Shown: positions 33,903 to 42,817, counted from the first letter of the stretch. The stretch: DNA of 64,000 nucleotides from Flavobacterium sp. 90 (GCF_004339525.1 NZ_SMGE01000001.1:3348001-3412000); one strand, 5' to 3'. Program-made: numbers and translations. Notes: generated from the letters alone by a model not told the origin.

Positions 33903-34742
33903 CTATACCAGTTTTAGTTTGTAAGTTACAAAAGATTGGGCCAAAAGTCCTGCTTTGGTATAATTTGAAACTCTGATTCTTGAGTTTCCTATTTCGTAAT
34001 AAGGTGTGTTTTTCAGCTTTTTTAATAGTTTTTTGTAATAAATAAAAGCAGTATAAACACCAAATTGTGCTTCGATAGGTAATTTTACAATTCCTTGATA
34101 AGCGATTTTAAAGTCTTCTTCGATTTCGTTGACGATAGCTGTTTTAGTATTTTCATCGAAAGAATTTAGGTTAACGCCGGGAAAATAATTTCGGTTTAAA
34201 ACCAAAGTATCGTCTTTTAGATCTCTCAGGAAATTTACTTTCTGAAAAGCCGATCCTAATCGCATTGCTTCATTCTTAAGTTGCTCATACTTTTGATTGT
34301 TTCCTTTTACGAAAACTTTCAAACACATTAGACCAACAACATCGGCGGAGCCGTAGATATAATCTTCGTATTCTGTTTGGGTGTTGTAATTTGATTTAAT
34401 GAGATCGAGTTTCATGCTTTTTAAAAATGCCTGAACAAGATCATCTGTAATATTATATTGTTTTACCGTGTGCTGAAACGAGTTAAGAATTGGATTTAAA
34501 CTTATACCAGCTTCGAAAGCTTTGTAATATTCTTTTTCAAAATCATTGATGAGGTTTTCTTTGTCATAATCCTGAAAAGAATCGACAATTTCGTCTGCAA
34601 AACGAACAAATCCGTAAATGCTGTAAATCGCATCACGAATACTTGGTGACAGCATTTTGACGGCCAACGAAAATGAGGTGCTGTAGTTTTGAGTAACTAA
34701 CTTGCTGCATTTGAAAGAAACGGTGTCGAATAGTGATTTCAT
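33903..34742 (-). CDS. crtB: Phytoene synthase CrtB
   Basis: 279 residues with both Asp-rich metal motifs: DEIVDSF near residue 52 and NFLRDLKDD near residue 170. The start YSTSFSLAVKMLSPSIRDAIYSIYGFVR is typical of squalene/phytoene synthases. It joins two geranylgeranyl diphosphates to make phytoene, the first committed carotenoid step. It starts 3 bp after crtI, so the two are translationally close. Context with crtI and crtZ favours phytoene rather than squalene. Confidence 0.93.
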   Translation of the reverse strand: MKSLFDTVSFKCSKLVTQNYSTSFSLAVKMLSPSIRDAIYSIYGFVRFADEIVDSFQDYDKENLINDFEKEYYKAFEAGISLNPILNSFQHTVKQYNITDDLVQAFLKSMKLDLIKSNYNTQTEYEDYIYGSADVVGLMCLKVFVKGNNQKYEQLKNEAMRLGSAFQKVNFLRDLKDDTLVLNRNYFPGVNLNSFDENTKTAIVNEIEEDFKIAYQGIVKLPIEAQFGVYTAFIYYKKLLKKLKNTPYYEIGNSRIRVSNYTKAGLLAQSFVTYKLKLV

Positions 34743-34745
34743 TTT

Positions 34746-36209
34746 TTAGGATCTAAAAGATTTTTGAATTAATTCAGCTACTAGTTTTCCAGATATTAAA
34801 GCAGGCGGAACTCCTGGTCCGGGAACTGTTAATTGTCCTGTGAAATATAAATTCCTGACTTTTTTGCTTTTTAGCTTTGGTCTTAAAAAAGCCGTTTGCA
34901 ATAATGTATTAGCCATTCCGTAGGCATTTCCTTTATAGGCGTTGTAATCGGTGACAAAATCGTTCTTGCAAAATGATCTTTTAAAGATAATATTATTTTT
35001 AATTTTTTGCTGTGTAAGCTTTTCAAAACGATCTATTATCTTTTCAAAATATTCTTCTCTAAGCGCTTCATTATCTTTGATTCCAGGAGCAAGCGGAATT
35101 AGGAAAAAACCGGATTCCATTCCTTCCGGAGCTGCAGATGGATCTGTTTTTGATGGAAAGTTGGCATAAAATAAAGGTGCTTCAGGCCATTTTGGAGCGT
35201 CATAAATATCAATTGCATGTTGGTTAAAATCAACATCAAAAAACAGGGAATGATGCGAAATGTTTTCTACTTTTTTATCAAATCCAACAAAAAACAATAG
35301 GGAAGAAGGTGCGAAAACACGACTTTCCCAATATTTTTCAGAATAAACGCGGTATTGGTTGTCTAATAAAGTTTCGGTATGATGATAATCGGCTCCGCTT
35401 AAAACAATATCTGCTTTTATATGCTTTCCGTTAATTATGATTCCGGTTGTGGTTTCATTTTCGACAACTATTTTTTCAATTGGAGAATTTGTTTGAATTG
35501 AAACTCCAAGTTCTACAGCTAGTTTTTCGATTGCCTTTACAACATCAAACATTCCGGTTTTTGGATGCCATGTTCCCAATCCAAAATCGGCATAATTCAT
35601 AAAATTATAAAACGAAGGTGTATTGGATGGTTTGGCTCCGAGAAATAAAACAGGAAATTCAAGGATTTGAATTAGTCTTTCGTTTTTGAATTTCTTGCGG
35701 ATATCATTACTTACAGTACTAAAAAACTGATTGAGTTTTAGCGTTGTTTCCAATGTGATTAATTCGAGTGGTGAAATTCCCGGACGGTAAACAAGATCTT
35801 TGATCGCAATGTCGTAATTGCTTTTGGCTTGTTTAATAAAGGTTTCAAGTTTTTTACCACTTCCAATTTCTATGGATTCAAAAGTGGTTTTTATGGCTTC
35901 TAAATTGTCATAAATGCTGATGAAATCTTCAACGCCAAAATAAACCCTATAAGCAGGATTTAGTTTTATAAGCTCGTAATAATCGGTTGTTTTTTTATTA
36001 AAATCCTGAAAGAAACGTTCAAACACATCGGGCATCCAATACCAACTTGGTCCCATGTCAAAGGTGAAACCATCTTTTTTGAATTGCCTTGCACGTCCGC
36101 CAATAGTTTCATTTTTTTCGTAGATAGTTACAGTGTTTCCTTGTTTTGCCAAGTAACACGAAGCAGCTAAAGCTGAGAAGCCGGACCCTATTATTGCTAT
36201 AGTTTTCAT
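34746..36209 (-). CDS. crtI: Phytoene desaturase CrtI
   Basis: 487 residues, the usual size. The dinucleotide-binding start is AIIGSGFSALAASCYLAKQG, followed by IYEKNETIGGRARQFKKDGFTFDMGPSWY. The C-terminal CrtI signature is RNLYFTGQLTVPGPGVPPALISGK. It converts phytoene to lycopene, with FAD, at the inner membrane. It lies 40 bp downstream of the merR-type regulator and 3 bp ahead of crtB. Confidence 0.94.
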   Translation of the reverse strand: MKTIAIIGSGFSALAASCYLAKQGNTVTIYEKNETIGGRARQFKKDGFTFDMGPSWYWMPDVFERFFQDFNKKTTDYYELIKLNPAYRVYFGVEDFISIYDNLEAIKTTFESIEIGSGKKLETFIKQAKSNYDIAIKDLVYRPGISPLELITLETTLKLNQFFSTVSNDIRKKFKNERLIQILEFPVLFLGAKPSNTPSFYNFMNYADFGLGTWHPKTGMFDVVKAIEKLAVELGVSIQTNSPIEKIVVENETTTGIIINGKHIKADIVLSGADYHHTETLLDNQYRVYSEKYWESRVFAPSSLLFFVGFDKKVENISHHSLFFDVDFNQHAIDIYDAPKWPEAPLFYANFPSKTDPSAAPEGMESGFFLIPLAPGIKDNEALREEYFEKIIDRFEKLTQQKIKNNIIFKRSFCKNDFVTDYNAYKGNAYGMANTLLQTAFLRPKLKSKKVRNLYFTGQLTVPGPGVPPALISGKLVAELIQKSFRS

Positions 36210-36249
36210 AATTTGTTTAACAAATATAAGAAAACTTTAAACAAAAATA

Positions 36250-37149
36250 TTATAACATGCTAATTGTTTCGTCCATAGTGTCGAAAATGCGAATTCTCTC
36301 CGGTAAATTTTTCTGCTCAATATACTCTGTCATGTTGCCCATAAGCCAGATTTCGTTGTTTTGCTGCAGTAATTTTTGCCCCATTGATTTTACATATTGA
36401 TTAATTACAGTGCGATCTGGCTGAACGGTCATGAAAGATACAAATGTAATGTTCTCAAAATGACGTGTTAAGTCTTGTAAGTTTTCGATAGGCATACTTT
36501 CTCCTAGATATATAGCTTTGTAGCCTTTTGACAAGATTTCGTATTGTAGGTATAACAAACCTATTTTGTGGATTTCGTTTAATGGTAACGAGAGTACAAA
36601 AATGCGATCAGTTTTGGTTGGTTTTTGTATTTGAAGACTTTCTGTGTAAATTAAGATTTTTTGTTTAATCAAATGACTCATAAAGTGTTCATTTGCCGGA
36701 GTAATAGTTTCAGATTGCCATAATAATCCTAATTCTTTTAGTAAAGGCAAAAAATGATCTTTGAAAACTTCTTTAAAGCTTTTTTCAGAAATCAACCAAT
36801 CAAAAGTATTAAAGAACAATTCCTGATCAAAATTCATCATTGCCATTTTGAATGATGTAATGGCGTAGTTTTGAGAATTTTTCTTAGAAATGATTTCTCG
36901 CACAAGTTGCGGAATTTTTTCTTCAGGATACGTAGCGATCTTAGAAATTTTATAACCGTATTCGTGTAATAGTGTAATATTAAGGAGCTTCTGTAGATTT
37001 TGTAAATTATAAAGTCTAATATTAGTGTCCGTTCGCATTGGTTCTAAGATGTTGTATCTCTTTTCCCAGATGCGAATTGTGTGTGCTTTTATTCCAGATA
37101 AGTTTTCAAGATCTTTAATGCTAAAGACCGTTCTTATGTTGTTCACCAT
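36250..37149 (-). CDS. MerR-type regulator with cobalamin-binding domain (CarH/LitR-like)
   Basis: 299 residues. The MerR helix-turn-helix is at about 9-75 (FSIKDLENLSGIKAHTIRIWEKRY, TNIRLYNLQNLQKL). A helical bundle with the CarH-type W-x9-EH motif follows (Trp144, Glu154, His155), then a B12-binding Rossmann domain with EIHKIG at 192-197 (the DxHxxG lower-ligand motif, His194). CarH/LitR repress carotenoid genes in the dark when bound to adenosylcobalamin and release DNA in light. The residue after the Trp is Gln, where Thermus CarH has His132, so light chemistry may differ. It heads the crt operon. Confidence 0.88.
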   Translation of the reverse strand: MVNNIRTVFSIKDLENLSGIKAHTIRIWEKRYNILEPMRTDTNIRLYNLQNLQKLLNITLLHEYGYKISKIATYPEEKIPQLVREIISKKNSQNYAITSFKMAMMNFDQELFFNTFDWLISEKSFKEVFKDHFLPLLKELGLLWQSETITPANEHFMSHLIKQKILIYTESLQIQKPTKTDRIFVLSLPLNEIHKIGLLYLQYEILSKGYKAIYLGESMPIENLQDLTRHFENITFVSFMTVQPDRTVINQYVKSMGQKLLQQNNEIWLMGNMTEYIEQKNLPERIRIFDTMDETISML

Positions 37150-37168
37150 TATAATACGATTTGATAAA

Positions 37169-37176
37169 CAAAAATA
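37169..37176 (-). promoter_or_regulatory. Candidate -7 box (TATTTTTG) for merR-crt
   Basis: Minus-strand TAnnTTTG match 20 bp before the merR ATG. No clear TTG lies at the proper upstream distance. A MerR-type operator could overlap here, but I see no convincing palindrome. Confidence 0.4.
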
Positions 37177-37224
37177 GAATAAAATCTGAAAAAAACTTTA
37201 AAACTTGATTAAAATGATGGATTG

Positions 37225-38184
37225 TTAGAGGTTTACCATCTCATATTGGTTTAGTTTGTCTAAATGTAGAATGGTTTTTGTGTTGTCTTTGCTTCTGTTG
37301 TACATCGTTTCGAATTTTGCTCCATAAACTATTTCTTCAAAAGTATAGGAAGTTCGCGCTGCGACAGTATTACTAAACATATCATCAAAAGTGGTTATGA
37401 AAACCAATACTTCACCATGTGTTTTTTTGAAATCTTCTTCGGTAAAATTATAAAGTGGACTGTTTTCTGTAATAGGATGCACCAAAGTCCAGCTTAATGA
37501 AAGCGCATTTATTTGATCAAGTTCTAATTCTAAATTGTAGAATTTATTCGTTTTATGACCGTTTTCTTCAATGCTTAGTCCTAAAGTGACTTTTGCTTTG
37601 GCATCTGTAAAATTGGTATTTTTAAAAGGAACAAGACGAATCATTAATCCTTTGTTTTTTCCGTAAGGAGAAATTAAGGCGTGATGTGCAAATTTTAAAA
37701 ATGCTGTTGGTTTACTAAATCTTCCAAAGAACAAACCAGTTGCAATGGCAAAACTTAAGAGACCAATTAAGGCTTCGGCTGCAGAAAGCGCGCTGGTCAG
37801 AAATCCGGTTGGACTTATATGGCCGTAACCAACTGTGGTAAAAGTTTGTGCACTAAAAAAATAAGCTTGTCCAAATTGGATTAGTAAACTTTGCGATTGC
37901 GAAATTCCATCAAGATGCTGAATCCCGATTGCGTAATAGATAATTGCAAAAACAAAGTTGATTGCTATATAAAAGGTAAACAAAATGAGCATGAATTTCC
38001 AGTTTGGCATATCGATCATAGTATGATACCAACTGATTCGGCGGAGTAAATGCATTCCGCTTTTTTCGATATTTGGAGTTCCGTTTTTATTTACAAATCG
38101 TCCTCCGTAACTGCCGGCATTGGTTCCAAAACCTGAATTTTTATCTGCTTCGACGCGATGGTTTATTTTTTTTAAAAGTGCCAT
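37225..38184 (-). CDS. Inward-rectifier (KirBac-type) potassium channel
   Basis: 319 residues. The pore unit is a helix near 58-84 (FMLILFTFYIAINFVFAIIYYAIG), the selectivity filter TFTTVGYGHISP near 115, and a second helix (ALIGLLSFAIATGLFFGRF). The C-terminal half is the immunoglobulin-like cytoplasmic domain of Kir channels (SPYGKNKGLMIRLVPFKNTN, LSLSWTLVHPI). It passes K+ and is likely gated by lipids or ligands. The merR-crt cluster lies downstream on the same strand, with a 75-bp gap and its own candidate promoter, so co-regulation is unclear. Confidence 0.92.
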   Translation of the reverse strand: MALLKKINHRVEADKNSGFGTNAGSYGGRFVNKNGTPNIEKSGMHLLRRISWYHTMIDMPNWKFMLILFTFYIAINFVFAIIYYAIGIQHLDGISQSQSLLIQFGQAYFFSAQTFTTVGYGHISPTGFLTSALSAAEALIGLLSFAIATGLFFGRFSKPTAFLKFAHHALISPYGKNKGLMIRLVPFKNTNFTDAKAKVTLGLSIEENGHKTNKFYNLELELDQINALSLSWTLVHPITENSPLYNFTEEDFKKTHGEVLVFITTFDDMFSNTVAARTSYTFEEIVYGAKFETMYNRSKDNTKTILHLDKLNQYEMVNL

Positions 38185-38203
38185 TTTGGTTTGGTTTAAA
38201 GAG

Positions 38204-38211
38204 CAAATGTA
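38204..38211 (-). promoter_or_regulatory. Candidate -7 box (TACATTTG) for the Kir channel gene
   Basis: Minus-strand TAnnTTTG match 19 bp before the ATG at 38184. No TTG sits at the expected spacing. Confidence 0.4.
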
Positions 38212-38253
38212 AGGATATCTTCAATATGAAATTAAGGTGTTGTCAGAATCAAA

Positions 38254-38291
38254 AAAAGCAATCTGAAAATTATATTTTACAGATTGCTTTT
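38254..38291 (-). terminator. Terminator after the TPR gene
   Basis: The stem AAAAGCAATCTG/CAGATTGCTTTT with a 14-nt loop, followed by a T-run on the minus strand, lies about 28 bp past the TPR stop. Confidence 0.75.
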
Positions 38292-38318
38292 GTAGTGATG
38301 CTTTAAGTGATTTTGTTT

Positions 38319-38819
38319 TTATCTACAAAAAGTAGCTTTGTTTTTGATAGCGCTTTGGCTCCCTAATTCGATTGCTTTTGAGAAGTCTTTGCAGGCATTC
38401 TTTTTGTCTCCGCTTTTATTATAGGCTAAACCTCTTAAGTTATAAGCGATATAATCTTTTGGATTTAAACCAAGAGAAGCGGTGCAATCTTCTATTGTTT
38501 CTTTGAAATTAAGTAATTTGTAGTTTACGTTGGCGCGACCAGTAAAAGCATCGGCGTTCATGTCGTCTAATTCGATCGTTTTGTTAAAATCGGCAAGAGC
38601 ACCTTTTAGATCGTTGAGTTTTACTTTTGCAACACCACGATTTTGATACGCTTCTACAAATTTAGAATTCATGCCAATGGCTTTTGTGTAATCTGCGATT
38701 GCACCTTTTGTGTTTCCGGCTTCGGCCTTTTTCATTGCTTTGTCAAAATAAGCCGTTGCAGATTGTGCCCAGGTTGAGCAGCTGATCATAATAAGTAATA
38801 TAGGTAATAATTTTTTCAT
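38319..38819 (-). CDS. Secreted tetratricopeptide-repeat protein
   Basis: 166 residues with a signal peptide (LLPILLIMISCSTWAQS). The predicted cut falls after WAQ, so the Cys is not clearly a lipobox. Three consecutive TPR units follow (AGNTKGAIADYTKAIGMNSKFVEAY; LNDLKGALADFNKTIELDDMNADAF; and a third ending KNACKDFSKAIELGSQSA). TPR domains mediate protein contacts; the partner is unknown. It is a single gene with its own terminator. Confidence 0.88.
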   Translation of the reverse strand: MKKLLPILLIMISCSTWAQSATAYFDKAMKKAEAGNTKGAIADYTKAIGMNSKFVEAYQNRGVAKVKLNDLKGALADFNKTIELDDMNADAFTGRANVNYKLLNFKETIEDCTASLGLNPKDYIAYNLRGLAYNKSGDKKNACKDFSKAIELGSQSAIKNKATFCR

Positions 38820-38982
38820 AAACCAATTTGGGATTAGGTTAGTAGGTTAATTAATTTTGAAACGAATTTATGAAAGTTTTATTTTGTAAGAGAAGTTCTT
38901 TTGTGAAATAACGATTATTTTTTTCGCCGAAATATATTTTTATAAATAAGGTATTCGAAATTAAACTTTTAAGTTGGTTTGA

Positions 38983-40137
38983 CTAAATAATTTTCTTGAC
39001 TCCCGGAATCAAAAGAATAAGCGAACCAAGTAAAAAACTGCCTAAAACTATTAATGGCGCTGCTACAAGAAGTTTTATTGCAGGATCAATAGCCCAGTTT
39101 CTTATTGCTAAAGTGAATCCGACAATTACTAAGGGATGGAAAATGTAAACTGCAAAACTACAGCGGGATAATTTACTAAGCAGTTTAGAAGGAGTATTCC
39201 AGCTTCTTTTTCCTTTACTTAATAATGTTGTTAGAATAGAAATTCCAATCCATTGCTCCCAAACGGCATATAATAAAGCTTGCCAATGAAAACCGCCAGA
39301 AAACCAAGAAGAATCGCAGTTGAGTTTGAGTTTAATAATAAGAAATGCAGGAAAAAATAATAAACATATTAAAGCTGATCTTTTAAGTTGTTTGCCTGTT
39401 TTATCAGAAAGTTGCTCGAACCAATTATTTTTAGCCGCTAATAATCCAATAATAAAAAGAGCGATGTATTGTGGGAAATGCCCAAGTTGAAATCCGATTG
39501 GTTCAAGAACCCATCCCACGGGAAAGTGTATTCTGACTAAAAAGCTAATGATTCCCAATATAAACGCAAACAATAATATGGTTCTCGAATTTGGTGTTGC
39601 CAAAGATTTTGCGAAGCTGATATTAAAAACTTTTTTCACTCCTACATAGATTAAAGAAAAAAGTAATAATGCGGCCAGAAACCAGGTTACGCCTAAATCT
39701 ATCCAGCTGTCATATCCGCTTAAATATTCAAAATAACTAATATGTTGTTCTTTGGCAAAGTAGTAAACAAGATAAGAGATGAATGGCGAAAGAATAAAGG
39801 AGTTGAATAAAATAGGAATTCCTAATCTAACAAGGCGGTCTTTGGTGAATTTTGAAGCTCCTTTTCTTGTATAAGAAGAACCGGTAAAGTAGGCTGCAAG
39901 CATAAAAAAATACCCCATAAAGAAGGATTGATTAATGCTTATAAACATTGTCATAGGAATTCGGGCTCCTAGAAGATTGGTTTGTTCTGTATAGTACCAA
40001 CCTTCAGAAGTACTGTAAGCGATAAAAGTGTGATGAAGAACTACTAGAATTGTTAATAGTATTTTGATATTGTCTATGTACGATAGTTTGTTTGAAGTAT
40101 TAAAATCTGGATTCGTGTTCGCAATTGTGGTTGACAT
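38983..40137 (-). CDS. Acyltransferase family 3 membrane protein
   Basis: 384 residues from the ATG at 40137 (10 residues shorter than the longest frame). It has about ten membrane helices. The family opening KLSYIDNIKILLTILVVLHHTFIAY contains the catalytic-type His of acyltransferase-3 (OafA/NolL-like) enzymes, followed by NQSFFMGYFFMLAAYFTG. These transfer acyl groups to surface sugars or lipids. It lies downstream of a LytTR-type regulator with a 100-bp gap. Substrate unknown. Confidence 0.9.
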   Translation of the reverse strand: MSTTIANTNPDFNTSNKLSYIDNIKILLTILVVLHHTFIAYSTSEGWYYTEQTNLLGARIPMTMFISINQSFFMGYFFMLAAYFTGSSYTRKGASKFTKDRLVRLGIPILFNSFILSPFISYLVYYFAKEQHISYFEYLSGYDSWIDLGVTWFLAALLLFSLIYVGVKKVFNISFAKSLATPNSRTILLFAFILGIISFLVRIHFPVGWVLEPIGFQLGHFPQYIALFIIGLLAAKNNWFEQLSDKTGKQLKRSALICLLFFPAFLIIKLKLNCDSSWFSGGFHWQALLYAVWEQWIGISILTTLLSKGKRSWNTPSKLLSKLSRCSFAVYIFHPLVIVGFTLAIRNWAIDPAIKLLVAAPLIVLGSFLLGSLILLIPGVKKII

Positions 40138-40238
40138 AATAAATTGGTTTATTGTTATTGATGGCAAACCTACAACGAGAAAAAGCAGTAAAAATAAGGC
40201 TTGTTACTGGTAACTAGCTTTTGTGACGAGCAACAAGC

Positions 40239-41144
40239 TTAGGCAATATATTTACTTTGAAGTTCTTGGTAGCGGTTGTTGAAACTGTCGATTTGTTTTC
40301 TGGAAACCGGAATTTTTATATCTGTTTCATGAAACGATAATAGATAGCCTTGAGAGTTTCCAGTCATTTTTTTTATCTTAAACATATTTACCAGATAGGC
40401 TCTGTGACATCTAAAAAAGTGTGGGTAGTTTATTATTTGAGCTTCAAATTGTGTTAAAGAAATTCTTTTTACTTCAGTGGTAATTTTGTTTTCGTTTGAT
40501 TTTGTTAGTTCGACATAATTACCATCTGCTTTTGCAAAGAGTAATTGGTCAATATCTAAGCTAAAATCATCTTGTTTTACATTTGTATTAATAAAAATAT
40601 TAGATTCTAAAGTTGTTTTTGCAGGCTCAACTGTTAGCGGAGTAAATTGAAGGACAAATGGAGATCCATTTTTTGATTCGAAATAAAAACTTGATAATCT
40701 CAGAAAAAAGTAGAAAAATGTGCCTGCAATAAGACAATTTCTAATTTCTTCAAAAAAATAATTCCATGACCAATTGTTTGGATTATTATAAAGTAAGTCC
40801 CGCATTAAAAAGCTCGTTGTGCCCATTAATATTAGTATTAATCCAATATGGATATATTCTTTGAGTAAAGTCCATTTGATTTGATCTTTTGCTTTTTTAG
40901 AATAATTTAATATTCCAAAGTAAGCGAATAGAATTAGTGCCGGAGCTAAGGCGTGAAAAAAGCAAATGAGTAAGTAATGCATTTTGAGTTCCGGATCGTA
41001 AACTCCAAATGGTTTGAATAATAAAAGAAATGCTAAAAGGATAAGAAATACAGTAACTGAGCTTTTGATTAGGTTTTGAGACTGATATCTTTTGGGATAT
41101 TCAATTTCTTGTGTCAAATGCGCTGTGTTGATGTAAAATATCAT
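40239..41144 (-). CDS. Membrane-bound LytTR-type transcriptional regulator
   Basis: 301 residues. Four membrane helices lie between about residues 28 and 165 (for example VTVFLILLAFLLLFKPFG). A LytTR DNA-binding domain spans about 195-300 (LLFAKADGNYVELTKSNEN, HFFRCHRAYLVNMFKIKKM, IPVSRKQIDSF). Membrane-anchored LytTR proteins bind DNA from the membrane. It is upstream of the acyltransferase on the same strand, the probable target by context. There is no receiver domain. Confidence 0.88.
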   Translation of the reverse strand: MIFYINTAHLTQEIEYPKRYQSQNLIKSSVTVFLILLAFLLLFKPFGVYDPELKMHYLLICFFHALAPALILFAYFGILNYSKKAKDQIKWTLLKEYIHIGLILILMGTTSFLMRDLLYNNPNNWSWNYFFEEIRNCLIAGTFFYFFLRLSSFYFESKNGSPFVLQFTPLTVEPAKTTLESNIFINTNVKQDDFSLDIDQLLFAKADGNYVELTKSNENKITTEVKRISLTQFEAQIINYPHFFRCHRAYLVNMFKIKKMTGNSQGYLLSFHETDIKIPVSRKQIDSFNNRYQELQSKYIA

Positions 41145-41529
41145 GATTAAAACTTATTAGGGATTAAAAATAAGAAAAATAATGACCTTGATATTTATTG
41201 GTTGAAGGTTATTTATAGTAGGAGGGGAAAAGGCATAAAAAAGGTAAAATACATAAAAATGCATTTTACCTTTTTTGTGATCTTGACGATACAGAATTCG
41301 AATCTTTTATTAAGAGATTTAAGGATCTTGAATAAATTTTAATTTAATGGCTATTGCTATATTTCGCTAACACCTTGTTTCGTTTATCTTATATGTTTTT
41401 TTAGAAATAATTTATTCTAAAATTAAATTGCAAGCTATTAGCTGTAAGAGAAAATGAGACTTTAAATGACAATTTCATAAATTAGAATTTAGAAGTTTTA
41501 ATTCTATTTGAATTTACATTTTTTGATTT
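41145..41529. other. Gene-free stretch with hairpin and T-arm-like remnant
   Basis: It holds a terminator-type hairpin at 41235-41275, then a sequence with GATACAGAATTCGAATCTTTT (41287-41307), the first of the tRNA-like remnants described in the findings. The rest is AT-rich, with no protein-like frame. Confidence 0.55.
41235..41275. terminator. Bidirectional terminator-like hairpin
   Basis: The stem AAAAGGTAAAAT/ATTTTACCTTTT has T-runs on both strands. It may end the AraC-type gene, which lies about 255 bp upstream on the minus strand. Confidence 0.6.
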
Positions 41530-42471
41530 TTACAGTAATTTTATAGGTATATAGATATCAATAATGTGAAGATTTTCGGGATGCGATTTAGGATCATTTA
41601 AATGATTTAAAAAGAAATTTCTATTATCTGGCTGATAGCCATTTTCTTCAAACCAAACTTCATAAATATAATTCCATGTTTTGAAACATTCAGACATTGG
41701 TGCTTCTTTATGGAAGATAGCGTATAATCCACCGCTTATTGTTGTATTTCCTATTATTCCTTCGCCGACTATTTTTTCAGGTACAGATAAACAAACATCT
41801 GCCTGAAGCATTCCGGATAAATTAGCATTACTTCTATAAACGGTTAATGCTTTGGTTTCGGGAAAATTTACTAAATTTCTAGGAGAAGCCCAACTAAAAA
41901 GCTGCTCAAACATTTTGCCAAATGTTTCACTATCATGATTCTGGATATTGAGGTTTCTGATGTAAATAACATTAAATTCCTTCATTTTTTTGATTTCAAA
42001 ATCAAGTTTTACTATTTCACTCATTTCAGTTTTTTTAAAATTATTTAATTTGAGTGCAAGATAGTCTTCGATTTTTGACTGCATTTTTCCAATATTGCTA
42101 TCAATTATACCAATATTGCTATTTTTATGTTGCTTTCGCCATTCACTTGGTGTCACATGTTTTGCTTCGCGAAAAGCTCTTGAAAAAGATGAAATACTTA
42201 AAAAACCACAATCAGCGGCAATTTCACTAATCGTTTTTGATGGATTATTCATTAAGAAAAACAAAGCTCTCTCTATTTTTGCATTTTTTATAAATTCATT
42301 GATTGTCGTTCCGGTGACAGACTTAAAAATTCTGTGAAAATGAAATTTAGAAAAATTAGAAAGCCCAGCCAATTTTTCTAAAGAAAGTTCTTCATGAAGG
42401 TTTTCTTTAATGTAATCTATACTTTTATTGATTCTAAAGTAGTATTCTTTAATGGACTCTTCTTTGGTCAT
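41530..42471 (-). CDS. AraC-family regulator with GyrI-like effector domain
   Basis: 313 residues from the ATG at 42471. The longer open frame runs back into tRNA-Leu and is not believed. The N-terminal two helix-turn-helices (residues about 12-110) read LSLEKLAGLSNFSKFHFHRIFKSVTG and TISEIAADCGFLSISSFSRAFREAKHVTPSEWRK. The C-terminal GyrI-like small-molecule domain is at about 150-313 (FNVIYIRNLNIQNHD, YIPIKLL end). It is related to Rob/SoxS-type multidrug regulators. No target gene lies beside it. tRNA-Leu lies 105 bp upstream on the same strand with no terminator between. Confidence 0.9.
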   Translation of the reverse strand: MTKEESIKEYYFRINKSIDYIKENLHEELSLEKLAGLSNFSKFHFHRIFKSVTGTTINEFIKNAKIERALFFLMNNPSKTISEIAADCGFLSISSFSRAFREAKHVTPSEWRKQHKNSNIGIIDSNIGKMQSKIEDYLALKLNNFKKTEMSEIVKLDFEIKKMKEFNVIYIRNLNIQNHDSETFGKMFEQLFSWASPRNLVNFPETKALTVYRSNANLSGMLQADVCLSVPEKIVGEGIIGNTTISGGLYAIFHKEAPMSECFKTWNYIYEVWFEENGYQPDNRNFFLNHLNDPKSHPENLHIIDIYIPIKLL

Positions 42472-42575
42472 ACTTATGGATCTTATAGTGTCTTTTTGAT
42501 TATTTTTTGTAAATACACAAACGAATAGTGAAGACAAAGTTAAGAATGTATTAGGAACATCTTTTGCTTTTATTG

Positions 42576-42658
42576 TGACCACGGTGGGATTTGAACCCAC
42601 ACGTCTTTACGAGCACCACCATCTCAAGGTGGCAAGTCTGCCGTTTCTCCACGTGGAC
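42576..42658 (-). tRNA. tRNA-Leu(GAG), copy 1, with a U2-U71 mismatch
   Basis: 83 nt without encoded CCA. The anticodon stem CCACC/GGTGG encloses loop TTGAGAT, giving anticodon GAG. The T-arm GGTTCAAATCC and a long variable arm fit class II tRNA-Leu. The second base pair of the acceptor stem is T-T instead of the G-T seen in copy 2 (47983-48065), so this copy may be slightly degenerate. Confidence 0.92.
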
Positions 42659-42664
42659 TTAAAA

Positions 42665-42701
42665 GAAAAAAGGTCTAGTAAAATAAATTACTAGACCTTT
42701 T
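42665..42701 (-). terminator. Terminator between tRNA-Lys and tRNA-Leu, array 1
   Basis: The stem AAAGGTCTAGTA/TACTAGACCTTT is followed by a T-run on the minus strand. It lies after the two Lys genes and before Leu. Confidence 0.8.
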
Positions 42702-42702
42702 G

Positions 42703-42775
42703 TGACCCGACTGGGGCTCGAACCCAGGACCCCATCATTAAAAGTGATGTGCTCTACCGACTGAGCTATCGAGTC
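42703..42775 (-). tRNA. tRNA-Lys(TTT), copy 1
   Basis: 73 nt. Acceptor GACTCGA pairs with the complementary 3' strand, the D-arm is GCTCAGTCGGTAGAGC, the anticodon loop CTTTTAA gives TTT, and the T-arm is CTGGGTTCGAGCCCCAG. It is sequence-identical to the copy at 42818-42890. Confidence 0.96.
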
Positions 42776-42817
42776 ATTGCTATCAAGGAAAGTATTTTTG
42801 TTAAATCACAAATTTTG

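Noticed and set aside
42472..42600. N-terminal extension of the AraC-type frame
   Set aside because: It runs into tRNA-Leu. The ATG at 42471 precedes the helix-turn-helix region in the usual way.
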